64,000 nucleotides of DNA, taken from assembly GCA_033557465.1 (NCBI GenBank), contig CM066040.1, positions 330,292,297 to 330,356,296 on the forward strand, read 5' to 3'. This document shows positions 43,501-54,073 of this stretch, one piece after another (within the stretch, counting starts at the first letter, position 1; each line of letters starts with the position of its first letter). Under the pieces are notes generated by a model. The model had not been told where the DNA came from. It did not search any database and saw nothing but the letters and a program-made list of their open reading frames with translations. This DNA is from Ichthyophis bannanicus (taxonomy: Eukaryota > Chordata > Amphibia > Gymnophiona > Ichthyophiidae). The position numbers were made by a program, and so were the translations under genes.

Positions 43501-44700
43501 TGGAGCTCACACGAGGGGGAAAGAGAGGGCAGGAATGGAGCTCACATGAGGGGAAGAAAATAGCTGGAATGGAACTGATAGAGGAGGAAAGAGATGGCTG
43601 GAAGGGAGCTGACAGAGGGGAAAGAGAGGGCTGGAAGTGAGTTGACTGAGGGGGAAAGTGAGGTCTGGAAGGGAGCTGACACAGGGGGTAGGAGATGGCT
43701 GGAAGGGTACTGACTGAAGGGGAAAGAGATGACTGGAAGGGATAGGGGAATGAGATTGCCTGAAGGGAACTAAAGGGAAAGAGATGGCTGAAAATGAACT
43801 GACAGAGCAGGAAAGAGAGGGCTGGACTAGAGCTGTCCCATGGGAAAGAGATCACTGGAAGGGAACTGACAGAGCGAGAAAGAGGGCTGGAAGGGAGCAG
43901 ACACGGGGGGATGGAGATGGCTGGAAAGGAACTGACAGAGGGGAAAGAGATGGCTGGAAGGGTACTGACAGAGGGGGAAAGAGGGGGCAGGAAAGGAGCT
44001 GCCACAGGGGAATGGGATGGCTGGAAGAGAACTGAGAGTGGGAAAGAGGAGGCTGGAAGGGCGCTGACACAGGGGAAGGAGATGGCTAGAAGGGAGCTGA
44101 CAGTGGGGGCAAAGAGAGTGTGGAAGGGAGCTGATACCTGAAGATGGTACTGTAGGAGGACTGGAAGGGTGATTACACTAGGGATGGAAGGAGGAGGATG
44201 GAAGGGAGCTGACACCTAGGGATGGTACTGAAGGCGGACTGTAAGGGTGATGACACTAGGGAAGGGAGGAGGGGGACTGGAAGGGAGCTGACATCTGGAG
44301 GAGGGACTAGAAGGAGCTGATACCTTGGGATGGGACTGGTAGGTGGCTGGTTAATGGGGAGGAGGTTGAAGGGAAGGAGCACTAGGACTGGAAGTGAGCT
44401 GACACGTGGAGATGGCACTGGAAAGGGGATTGGCAGAGTGTAGGGTGACCCGAAAGGTGCTGACACGGGGGATGGTGGGCAGTGGCAGCAGCCGCACTGG
44501 GAGTGGAAGTGAGCTGATACCTGGGATGGTATTTGGACTAGAAGGGGCTGGACAGTGTGGAAGGAGGGAGACTGAAAGGGAATGGACACCAGTGGTGGTG
44601 CTGGGAATGCAAAGGGGTTGACATTGGAAGGTTCTGGAAGGGGAGGACTGGAAAGGGAGCTGACACTGGAAACAGTTACTGGGACTGGAAATAGGCTGAT
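40551..44700. repeat. minisatellite 1, main part, unit about 34 bp with higher-order repeats
   Basis: More than 100 units of the type GAGATGGCTGGAAGGGAGCT + GACAGAGGGGGAAA, strongly purine-rich on the plus strand. A diverged variant (TACCTGAAGATGGTACTGTA and GGGTGATGACACTAGGGAAG) recurs at about 41138, 42730 and 44131. A block of about 110 bp at 43133-43245 recurs at 43373-43484. The unit becomes irregular after 44200. No gene is present; all long frames are repeat artefacts. Confidence 0.93.
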
Positions 44701-45370
44701 GGAAGAAGTGAAGAAAACAAAAGAAGAGACAAGAAGTGGCAGATAGGCTATAGACCATAGAAAGAGTGCTAAGAGAAGACAGGAAAGCAGAAGCCTCAGA
44801 TTGAGACCGGCATGATCAGAGAATAAAATGGTCAGACAACAAAGGTAGAAAAAATAATTTCATTTTCAATTTAGTGATTGGACTTTGCGCTATCTTTATA
44901 TTTTAGACAGTATGGGGAACTGCATCTCTTATTTATCTGGTGTCGCACTGCATGTGGAGTCTGGCTTCTTGAGGTTTTGGTTTAATTTTTGCCCCCATAT
45001 TTTTATTTTTATGTTTACTTTAGTTGTGATCACTTATTCTGTTCTAGGTGAGAGTCTGTGTTCTGAGTGTGTGACTGAGGCTTTGTGTTCTGTTAACATA
45101 GAATTTGTACACAGGGATCTGTACTGTAGTAACTTGCCTTGTTCAGCTTTTCAAATTGGTGTTAGATGTTCTAGGACCCACTACAGTATTTATATTGCTG
45201 CTTTTTCTGGGTAGGTACCTTGTATGAGTTTTGGAAGTTTATGCTGGTATGTATGGTATAGTATGGTAGATTTGGCCTTGTAGATCTTCGGTGACTTATG
45301 TAGGGTTTTATATTAGTTCTCAATATGCTTGGTACTGGAGAATGTTTGTTGTTAGTGAGATGACCAGAAT
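44700..45370. repeat. tail module 1 of composite repeat
   Basis: After an A-rich stretch comes AACAAAGGTAGAAAAAATAA, then T-rich sequence with GAGAGTCTGTGTTCTGAGTG and GAGTTTTGGAAGTTTATGCT. Parallel blocks occur in the same order at 51660-52190 and 48105-48480. Confidence 0.7.
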
Positions 45371-45475
45371 CAGATACATTTTTTTAACATATTGAGTTCT
45401 GTGGGTGAATGTCCTACTTCTGTTCTGCACCCATTCTCGAGGGAGAGATTTCTGTGTATCCGGAATACATATTCA

Positions 45476-45575
45476 AAAAGAAAAAGTGAGAACCATAATG
45501 CAGTTTATAACAGAATAAAATGAGTTATAATTTGGTCTTATAAACTGTGCAGTGGTTCTCACTTTTTCTTTTAAT
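45476..45575. repeat. small inverted repeat (hairpin)
   Basis: AAAAGAAAAAGTGAGAACC and GCAGTTTATAA on the left face TTATAAACTGTGCAG and GGTTCTCACTTTTTCTTTT on the right, with a loop of about 25 bp. GTGGTTCTCA resembles hAT-type terminal repeats, but here the two ends point toward each other. Confidence 0.7.
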
Positions 45576-45879
45576 TCCTTGGTGTGCGAGCATTTCGTAT
45601 TTACATTTCCTTTATTTTTTTTTATGGAATATATATTTACGTTAACAACATGCTGGTCCAGTGTGCAGTTTCAGGAGTTATGTAGGGGTTGCCAAGCCCT
45701 TTTTGGTGTTTATGTTGGAGTGGGAGGTTTGTGTGGGGTCACAAAGTCCCTCTTGTTTTTCAGATGGTGGAAAGTGGCTCTTGGTTTTGTGGAAGTGGGA
45801 GATGCTGCATGGGTGCTGTTGAGCCCATCTTGTTTAGCATAGTTAGCAGCATGTTTCCTAGCTCTGCCCTGGTAACATA

Positions 45880-46147
45880 TAAACATAAGAACAAAAGAAA
45901 TGCCATACTGGGTGAGACTAAGGTCAATTAAGCCCAGTATCCTGTTTCCAACAGTGGCCAATCCAGGTCACAAGTACCTGGCAGGTTCCCAAAAAGGCGC
46001 ACACGTTGCACAATGCTTGTCCTGGTGTAAGCAGTGGATTTCCTGGGTCCTCTTTAATAATAGATTATGGATCTTTCCTCCAGGAATTTGTCTTAATCTT
46101 TTTTTAAACCCAGCTACACTAGCAGCTTTTACTACATCCTCTGGTAG
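45880..46147 (-). mobile_element. CR1 LINE 3' end, diverged
   Basis: Begins CATATAAACATAAGAACAAA and TGCCATACTGGGTGAGAC (CR1 3' terminus in reverse) and ends near the last ORF2 codons. More diverged than the copy at 46296. 46148-46295 after it contains nothing I can assign. Confidence 0.88.
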
Positions 46148-46295
46148 CCTACAGGGTCGTAGGCAAACTGCAGGGAGGCAATTATATCCCTCTGCAGTTA
46201 TCATATTTCAGCACTGAGGTGGCATTAATTGCACTCATGCTACTTGCGCTGAGCCATTATGTTAGTTTCTGCTGACAATGCAGATGCCTGTTTGT

Positions 46296-48055
46296 AAGAA
46301 CATAAGAACATAAGAACATAAGATATGCCATACTGGGTCAGACCAAGGTCCATCAAGCCCAGTATTCTGTTTCCAACAGTGGCCAATCTAGGTCATACGT
46401 ACCTAGCAGTTTCCCCAAGGGACACAGGTTCCACAATGCTTGTATTGGTTCAAGCATTGATATCCTGGGTCCCTTCTTAATAATGGTTTATGGACCTTTC
46501 CTCCAGGAACTTGTCCAAACCTTTTTTAAACCCAGCTACACTAACAGCCTTTACTACATCCTCCGGTAACAAATTCCAGAGTTTGATTACACGTTGAGTG
46601 AAAAAATATTTTCTTTTATTAGTCTTAAATAGTTTACCCTGTAGCTTCATTGCATGTCCCCTAGTCTTTCTATATTCTGATAAGGTAAACAATCGATCTA
46701 CGTTTACCCGTTCCACTCCGTTCATTAATTTATAGACTTCTATCATATCTCCCCTCAGCCGTCTCTTTTCCAGGTTAAAGAGCCCCAACCTTTTTAGCCT
46801 TTCTTCATAGGAGTAGCCTTCCATCCCCTTTACCATTTTGGTGGCTCTTCTTTGAACCTTTTCTAAAATTGCTATATCCTTTTTAAGATATGGCGACCAG
46901 AATTGCACACAATATTCAAGGTGCGGTCTCACCATGGAACGATATAGAGGCATTATAATATCTTTTGTTTTATTTTCCATTCCTTTCCTTATCATACCTA
47001 GCATTCTATTTGCTCTCTTGGCCGCTGCTGCACACTGGGCCGAGGGTTTTAACATGGTATCCACAAGGACGCCTAAATCTTTTTCTTGGGTGGTGGTTCC
47101 TAATGTGGAACCTTGCATCGTGTAACCATAGTTTGGGTTGTTCTTCCCTAGGTGCATAACCTTGCACTTCTCCACATTAAATTTCATCTGCCATTTTGAT
47201 GCCCAGTCTTCCAATTTATCAAGATCCTCTTGCAATTTTCCACAATCCTCCTGGGTTTTAACAACTTTAAATAGTTTTGTGTCATCAGCAAATTTGATAA
47301 CCTCACTCGTTATTCCACTTTCCAGGTCATTTATGAATATGTCAAAAAGCAGCGGACCCAGCACAGATCCCTGGGGTACACCACTATTCACCTTTCTCCA
47401 TTGGGAAAATTGGCCATTTAGCCCTACCCTCTGCTTTCTATCTTTTAACCAGTTCCTGATCCACAGTAGTACACTGCCTCCTATCCCATGACTCTTTAGT
47501 TTTGCCAAAAGTCTCTCATGAGGGACCTTGTCAAAGGCTTTCTGAAAGTCCAGATACACAATATCAACCGACTCACCTTTGTCCACCTGTTTATTCACTC
47601 CTTCAAAAAAACATAACAGATTAGTAAGACAAGATCTTCCTTGTCTAAAGCCATGTTGGCTGTCTCCCATTAGGTCATGACTATCTATATGCTGAGTAAT
47701 TTTATTCTTTATGATGGTTTCTACCATTTTTCCCGGTACTGATGTCAGGCTCACCGGTCTGTAGTTTCCCGGATCACCCCTCGAACCCTTTTTAAAAATT
47801 GGTGTTACATTGGCGATCCTCCAATCCTCAGGTATTAGAGATGATTTTAATGATAGTTCACAGATTACTGATAGCAGGTCTGCAATCTCAAATTTCAGTT
47901 CTTTCAACACCCTTGGATGTATACCATCCGGCCCAGGTGATTTGCTACTCTTCAGTTTATCTAATAGTTGTAGGACATCTTCCCGATGTATCGATATTTC
48001 CTTCAATTCTTCCACACCTTTAAATACGTCTCTCTCTTGCCTCACTCTGCAGTAA
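46296..48055 (-). mobile_element. CR1-B LINE, 5'-truncated, young copy
   Basis: The 3' terminus carries three copies of the octamer TAAGAACA (46298-46321), in line with the short tandem 3' repeats of CR1. ORF2 is open from the truncated 5' edge to its stop. The copy is in the opposite orientation to CR1-B at 28312-32612 and matches it closely over about 1.75 kb. Confidence 0.93.
46477..48045 (-). CDS. CR1-B ORF2 fragment, reverse transcriptase and C-terminal domain, open for 522 codons
   Basis: The frame starts at the truncation edge without an ATG. RT motifs in order: [100 protein letters not shown], and EVIKFADDTKLFKVV with the catalytic FADD. The thumb and C-terminal region follow ([60 protein letters not shown]) and end EERSINHY stop. 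The endonuclease is missing, so the product could not nick DNA. There are no stops or shifts, which suggests a recent insertion. Confidence 0.92.
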   Translation of the reverse strand: MRQERDVFKGVEELKEISIHREDVLQLLDKLKSSKSPGPDGIHPRVLKELKFEIADLLSVICELSLKSSLIPEDWRIANVTPIFKKGSRGDPGNYRPVSLTSVPGKMVETIIKNKITQHIDSHDLMGDSQHGFRQGRSCLTNLLCFFEGVNKQVDKGESVDIVYLDFQKAFDKVPHERLLAKLKSHGIGGSVLLWIRNWLKDRKQRVGLNGQFSQWRKVNSGVPQGSVLGPLLFDIFINDLESGITSEVIKFADDTKLFKVVKTQEDCGKLQEDLDKLEDWASKWQMKFNVEKCKVMHLGKNNPNYGYTMQGSTLGTTTQEKDLGVLVDTMLKPSAQCAAAAKRANRMLGMIRKGMENKTKDIIMPLYRSMVRPHLEYCVQFWSPYLKKDIAILEKVQRRATKMVKGMEGYSYEERLKRLGLFNLEKRRLRGDMIEVYKLMNGVERVNVDRLFTLSEYRKTRGHAMKLQGKLFKTNKRKYFFTQRVIKLWNLLPEDVVKAVSVAGFKKGLDKFLEERSINHY

Positions 48056-48500
48056 AGTATAATTTTGGGAAAGAAGTCTTGTAAACCTAATAGTAACGGG
48101 TAAAAGCGGTTTTTTGACTACATATGTCTATTTTTAGTTTGTACTGATATATTCCCTACTTGGTGAAGATCTATCTCTGTTCTGCATATGTGTGACTGAT
48201 GCTACATCTTCTGATAGCATGGATATGCTATATAGGGAGCTATAGTAATCCGGTTGTTCAGTTTTCTTAATAGGAATATGGATGTTCTTGGGCCCACTGC
48301 ATTATTTATGGTGCTGTCCTTTTCTGAGCATGCTCCATATTGTGTGAGTTTTGGAAGTTAGTACTGTTATGGATAGTAGATTTGCTCTATGAGTCCTGTA
48401 CTCTGGGTTCTTGGTGAGGTCATCTGTAGGGTGTTTGTGGGGGGGATACTGGAATATGTATTGTTTTTGAGATCTGCAGTTTTGCATTCTTTATGCTGCC
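48056..48500. repeat. tail module 3 of composite repeat (partial)
   Basis: Shares CTGTTCTGCATATGTGTGAC and GTGAGTTTTGGAAGTTAGTA with 44840-45370 and 51660-52190, in the same order. No hairpin or minisatellite precedes it; a CR1-B lies there instead. Confidence 0.6.
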
Positions 48501-49139
48501 AGACTGAAATTTAAAATCATTTTGTCTGTTCAGATTCAAGGAAATTTCAAATTTTAAGGGAACGTCTCCGTTTAATTTTGTTTAATAGCCTGATAGCTTC
48601 ACTACTGCTGAATTCCAGACTTTTCCAGCTCTAGCACAAGCCAATTCAGCATTTGAATTCATGGCTACCAGGATTAGTTTATCTCATTTTTATCTTCCTT
48701 CCTCATCAATAATCTGGTCATAGCAAAATAAATCTGATGTGCAGATACTTATAATGGTTTGATTGGCGGGAGGGACTGTATAAGTGACTTTTTGTTAATC
48801 AAATGTAAGTTTTATTATGCTTGTTTTATTGTAATATCTGTTTTACCAAATTGCATGTAAATGTTTGGAAGCCACCTAGGATTTTAGAGTGGTGGTATAT
48901 ACATTTTAAACAAAGTATACTAAATTTATGAAAATGATGCTGCAATGAATCTCTGCACATGGCCCTGCATCATCCTCATTCTGCCCCTGAGAGGACGTAT
49001 GTGGTGGGGGGGGGGGTACTGGGAGTTGGAGGAAAACAGAAACCTTGATAAACCCAAATTACATTAGGGTATGTTTATTACCAAGGTAGCGTGCGGATAG
49101 TGTGAGGTTTGGGCGTCATGCTAAAAACCCCATGTTACC
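48501..49139. other. unassigned sequence with an L2-like 3' terminus
   Basis: At about 48855-48900 GCATGTAAATGTTTGGAAGC then GTGGTGGTATATACATTT resembles an L2 or SINE 3' terminus. A G-run lies at about 49004-49015. No coding signal is visible. Confidence 0.45.
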
Positions 49140-49249
49140 CTGGTAGCAGGGCCGACCCGTCCATTGTGCGAGAATTTTTTTCGCACAGGGCCCCACACTT
49201 CAGGGGGCCCCGTGCCAACAACATCCCGCTTTGAATGGCAGGCAGGGCA

Positions 49250-49494
49250 GCTTTAGAGGGAGCCTGAGAAGCCCCAGCTCACCTCTAACGCTGCTGAAGT
49301 GAAGCGCGTCTTTTTCCTTCACTTCGGCAGCTGTACTGAAGTTTAGAATACTGCCGCACTGAGGTCAAAGGGGACTTCCTGTTTCCCGGCAGCATTCTAA
49401 ACTTCAGTACAGCTGCCGAAGTGAAGGAAAAAGACGTGCTTCGCTTCGGCAGCTGTTAGAGGTGAGCCAAAGCCTCTCCGGCTTCCTCTAAAGC
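49250..49494. repeat. foldback hairpin 2 at the head of minisatellite 2
   Basis: Arms of about 105 bp (49250-49354 and 49388-49494) around a loop of about 33 bp. TCTTTTTCCTTCACTTCGGC faces GCCGAAGTGAAGGAAAAAGA, and TGTACTGAAGTTTAGAAT faces ATTCTAAACTTCAGTACA exactly. It is not obviously homologous to hairpin 1 in sequence, but has the same size and position relative to its minisatellite. Confidence 0.9.
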
Positions 49495-49509
49495 AATTTA
49501 GATAGCCAT

Positions 49510-51360
49510 GGGGCTCTTCGGGAGGGGAGAGGAGAGGAGGGGAGGGGGGGGGCTTGGTCTGGAAATGGGCTGGGGGAGGGAGCTAAGACTGGAAATGGGC
49601 TCAGTGGAGGTGGACGTGAACTGGAAATAGCTGATGGGGAGGGGAGTTGGACTGGAAATGGGCTGAGTGGGGGGGCTAGGACTGGAAATGGGCTGGGGGA
49701 GGGAGCTAGGACTGGAAAGGGGCTGAGTGGAGGGGGGCTTGAACTTGAAATAGATGATGGGGAGAGGGGCTTGGACGAGAAATGGGCTGTGGGGGGGGAG
49801 CTAGGACTGGAAATGGGCTGATGGATGGGTGCTTGAACAGGAAAAAGCTGATGGGGAGGGGGATTGGACGACAACTGATCTGAGGGGGCCGAGCTAGAAC
49901 TGGAAATGGGCTGATGGAGGGGGCTTGAACTTGAAATAGCTGATGGGGAGGGGGCTTGGACTGGAAATGGGCTGAGTGGGGGAGGAGCTAGGACTGGAAA
50001 TGGGCTGATGGATGGGGGCTTGAACTGGAAATAGCTGATGGGGAGGGGGCTTGGACGAAATGGGCTGAGTGGGGGAGGAGCTAGGACTGGAAATGGGCTG
50101 ATGGAGGGCTGGCTTGAACTAGAAATAGCTGATGGGGAGAGGGGCTTGGACTAGAAATGAGTTGAGTGGGGGGGAGCTAGGACTGGAAATTGGGTGAGTG
50201 GAGGGGAGTTATGACTGGAAATGGGCTGATGGTGGGGCTAGGAAAGGACTGGAAATGGGATGATGGAGGGACTAGGATAGGACTGGACATGGGCTGTTGG
50301 GGGGCTAGGACTGGACGGGCTGTTGGGGGGGCTTGGATTGAAATGGACTCATGGAGGGGCTAGGACTGGAAATAGGCTCATGGGGGGCTTGGATTGGAAA
50401 TGGACTGAGTGAGGGGGGCTAGGTCTGGAAATGGGCTGATGGTGGGGCTAGGAAAGGACTGGAAATGGGCTGATGGGGAGCTGGGAAAGGACTGGAAATG
50501 GGATGATGGAGGGACTAGGATAAGACTGGACATAGGCTGTTGGGGGGCTAGGACTGGACATGGGCTGTTGGGGGTCTTGGATTGAAATGGACTCATGGAG
50601 GGGCTAGGACAGGAAATAGGTTCATGGGGGGGCTTGGATTGGAAATGGACTGAGTGGGGGGGGGCTAGGTCTGGAAATGGGCTGATGGTGGGGCTAGGAA
50701 AGGACTGGAAATGGGCTGATGGGGAGCTGGGATTGGAAATGAACTGATGGGGATAGGACTGGAAATGGGCTGATCGAGGGACCAGAATAGGACTGGACAT
50801 GGGCTGTTGGGGGGGCTAGAACTGGAAATGGGCTGTTGGGGGGGCTTGGATTGAAATGGACTCATGGAGGGGCTAGGACTGGAAATAGGCTCATAGGGGG
50901 GCTTGGATTGGAAATGGACTGAGTGGGGGGGGGGGGCAAGGTCAGGAAATGGGCTGAGTGGAGGGGAGCTAGAACTGGAAATGGGCTGATGGTGGGGCTA
51001 GGAAAGGACTGGAAATGGGCTGATGTGGAGCTAGGATTTGAAATAAGCTGATGGGGGATTGGACAGGACTGGAAATGGGCTGATGGGCTAGGATTGGAAA
51101 TGGGCTAAGTGGAGGGGGGCTTGAACTGGAAATAGCTGATGGAGAGGGGGCTTGGACTGGAAATGGGCTGAGAGGAGGAGCTAAGACTGCGAATGGGCTG
51201 ATGCAGGGGCTAGGATAGGATTGGAAATGGGCTGATGGGGGGCTAGGACTGGAAATGGGCTGATGCGGGGACTAGAAGGGAGAGGATGCTGGGTAGGACT
51301 GGAACTAGAAGGGAGTTGATGTTGGGGGGAGGACTAGAATGGGATGGGGCTGGAAGAAAG
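49510..51360. repeat. minisatellite 2, unit about 31-36 bp with higher-order repeats
   Basis: Units are built on GGACTGGAAATGGGCTGATG plus a G-rich linker. At 49730-50140 three monomer types (CTTGAACTGGAAATAGCTGA, CTTGGACTGGAAATGGGCTG, GCTAGGACTGGAAATGGGC) alternate in an order of about 97 bp. At 50271-50900 a longer series repeats: the marker ACTAGGATA(A/G)GACTGGACAT recurs at 50271, 50514 and 50781. Open frames here are repeat artefacts. Confidence 0.92.
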
Positions 51361-52190
51361 CGTGAAATGGAGAGGGGGGAAAATATTTTGTGTGTGAGGG
51401 AAGAAAAATCTACGATTGGCCGGGTATTGGGAGAGTAAGTGGGGATTGAGGATGGAGGGGTAAAATTTGAGTGGATGAAAAAGGAATAAAGAAAGAGATG
51501 GAGGAAAGAGCAAAAGGAGAAAGATCAGTATGTTAAAGCAGATGTAGAGAGAGAATGGAAAAAAACTAGAAGAGAGAAGAAAGGAAAAATGGACAGCAGA
51601 CAATGGAGAGATAGCAGAAGACAAGAAGAAACCAGAAGAAAGTAACTGGAACAATTGCAACTGAAAAATAAATTTCCAAACAGCAAAAGGTAGAAAAATA
51701 CTTTTTTATTTTGAATTTATTAACTGGAATATGTCAGCTCTGGGAAATGTGCGTCTTTAATGTCTGCATTTTGTTTAGTACAAGTGGAAATTAATTTATA
51801 GTTTTATTTCTGCAGTGTTGTTGTACATTCCAAGTTTGGCTTTTGGGGTTCTCAGTAAATTGTGATCCCTTGTTCTTTGTTTGGTGATGGTCTGTGTTCT
51901 GCATATGTAACCAAGCTGAGGTATTCTTCATGTAGTTTCTATTTGACAGTGACACTTGTTCTCTTTCCCCAGTAGGAGATGTATTGGTATTCTCTGAGAT
52001 ATATTTGTTTAATATTTGCAGTGTTGCCTTTTGATAGGTAGGATGTGGTGGTTTCTGAGTCCTAGTAGTGCTGTTATGATATGGCGGGTTTGCTATGGGT
52101 TCTAAATGGGCAGTGTTTGTAGTACTTTCTAATGTGCCTGGCGGTTGGCACTGGATTATAGTAATTTAGAAATCTTTTAGTCTTTCTTTA
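51361..52190. repeat. tail module 2 of composite repeat
   Basis: An A-rich stretch (51480-51690) with CAGCAAAAGGTAGAAAAATA is followed by T-rich sequence with GATGGTCTGTGTTCTGCATA and GGTTTCTGAGTCCTAGTAGT, in the same order as in 44700-45370. Confidence 0.7.
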
Positions 52191-52224
52191 TCCATACACT
52201 CATTAAGAGGCATGTTTACTAAAA

Positions 52225-53650
52225 GTTAGTGCATGTTAACATTATGCAAATATGTATTGTCATGAGGCTGGTACCAATAAAGATGCAGAGTTGAAAAGAA
52301 ACTCTGTTTTTCACAGAACTCTAGGTGTGCAAATACTTCAAAGCACAGCTAGAGGGGGCAGGAGTGATTCTACAGAGTCTAATGAGGCTAGGAGAGCTAA
52401 CCAGTTGCACCTGGAAATGAGCCTAGGAGATTCAACGGGAAGATCCCTTTATAAACGGAAGTTTAATGCTAGCAAAGCAGACGGAGAAGAAGAAGCAGGA
52501 AGAACAGGAGAAGCAGAAGGAGAAGGAACAAGGAGTACGGCTGAAGTAGGAAGAAGAGACCTGAAGGAAGGAATCCTCCTTGAGCAAGCCCACAAGGACA
52601 GAATCCACAGAGGTAGAGTTCAGAGGGGCCAAGCTACGAGAGCCGCAGTTCAGAGGGAGCCTGCTAAGGAAAGCAGTCAGGCTGGAGGGTATGCCACTCC
52701 CAGCTTAAGCAACGTTCCTGAGTCCAAAGCTGAAAGACATATACAGAGAGCCAGGCTCGGAGGAAAGCCTGCAGGCATTGGAGTATGCTGAACAAGCTTT
52801 ACCAAGTACCCGAAGGGAAGGAGTTTTTAACAAAGCTACTTTGTCACTGAAGCATAGAACTGGAGAATCCGCACCAGGTTTTACTAAGCTTTCAGGAAGT
52901 TCAGCACTGCCCAGAAGCTACCGACAGAAAACCTGTTGTCACAGAGACATGCATGAGAGAGAAGGCTCCAGAGCTTCAAGCTACAGAAACTCAAGGTATG
53001 AAAGTTTTATTCCTGCTAATGAAAGCTTAACTCCTAAAAGTACTGCTAAAGCTAAAACTCAGTTTGTGAGAAGAGGAAAGAAACTTGAGTGGTTTGAAGA
53101 ACTGCCAGAAGACTTTAAAGCACAGTCTTATTGGAGGCAAGATACCAGAGATAGTCCATATAAAGCTGTAACTGCCAGGGACAGCGTGTGCTCTGAGGGG
53201 GAAAGTAGTGAAGCAGAATTTATGGAAATAGAAGATGCAAACACTATTCCCATTCCTCAGGAAGAAGCTATGGATTGTAGTTTGTGTATGGCCTCTAGCC
53301 TAGAATCCATAGCGTCCATGTAAATAAGAAGAAGTATTGTTTAATTGCTTTGCCCTGGAATGAATTGAATTCCTCCCTTTAACCCTTACAACTAATTGTG
53401 AAGATATTAACAATTGGTTTTACCTGCTTATTACTGGAACCTTTATGAACAAAGGACATTCTTTGATTTCTAGTGTCTTAATGAACCCTTGCACAGAGGG
53501 GAAGTAAAAGCCTTGTTTCCCTACACTCGTGGCTTAATTATTGAGTTCTCACAAGGAGCTGAAATACCTAAGACCAATCTCCACTTTGGCCTTAAAATAC
53601 CCCACGCTCCTTGAAAATAAATATGTTGTACAGCATGCCCTTACTGCCAT
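52225..53650 (+). other. unrecognised sequence with two adjoining open frames
   Basis: Frame 1 (52252-52791) has a highly charged, Glu/Arg/Gly-rich translation (GEEEAGRTGEAEGEGTRSTA). Frame 2 (to 53323, first ATG-like Met in MHEREGSRASSYRNSRYESF) has a more protein-like end: FVRRGKKLEWFEELPEDFKA, then ESSEAEFMEIEDANTIPIPQ, then a short Cys-containing end. The two frames overlap by 14 bases at 52778-52791, as one frameshifted ORF would. The leader TGTCATGAGGCTGGTACC and AATAAAG at about 52260-52280 and the 3' T-rich end suggest a mobile-element gag- or ORF1-like gene. I do not recognise the family. Confidence 0.45.
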
Positions 53651-53770
53651 TGGCCACTAGGGGATGCCGGCACAACAGTATGCAAATGAGACCCCGCACC
53701 AAGTCTCCGAACATGGCCCCGCACCCCCTTTGGGCCACCCTTGCTTGGTAGCATGCATTGGGGCAGGACA
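53651..53770. other. unassigned spacer
   Basis: Contains GGCCACTAGGGGATGCCGGC and a run of CCGCAC motifs; nothing coding is seen. Confidence 0.35.
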
Positions 53771-54073
53771 TTTATTTATTTATTTTATTTATTTATTTGC
53801 ATTTCTTATATACTGCGCTGTTTTAATCAGTGCGGTGTACATTTGAACATAACATTCCACAATGTAGCAGACAACATTGGAATTACAATAAACAGTGGTA
53901 GCAAAACATGGAGGTAAACCAGGGGGAAACTATTTACATGTTATGATAGCTATTTACATAATTATATACAAAATTATTTGCATAATTATAGTGAACTCAT
54001 TAAGATAGGCAAAAATGGATCATTCATCAGAGGGGTGTAAGTATAAGGCATGGATAGTGGAAGGGAGGGCCGA

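Noticed and set aside
41592..44215. Long open frames of 250-320 codons in the minisatellite (Pro/Ser/Phe-rich translations)
   Set aside because: They occur in several frames at once because the 34-bp unit has few stops on the minus strand and rotates through all frames. The translations are pure repeat.
40551..44700. Possible CRISPR-like repeat array
   Set aside because: Units are contiguous and all variable, with no unique spacers of regular length, and the context is eukaryotic retroelements.
44885..45214. Open frame of 109 codons in tail module 1
   Set aside because: Homologous positions in tail modules 2 and 3 are not open, so it is not conserved as a protein.
49488..50865. Open frames in minisatellite 2
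   Set aside because: Derived from the tandem units, Ser/Pro-rich and not protein-like.
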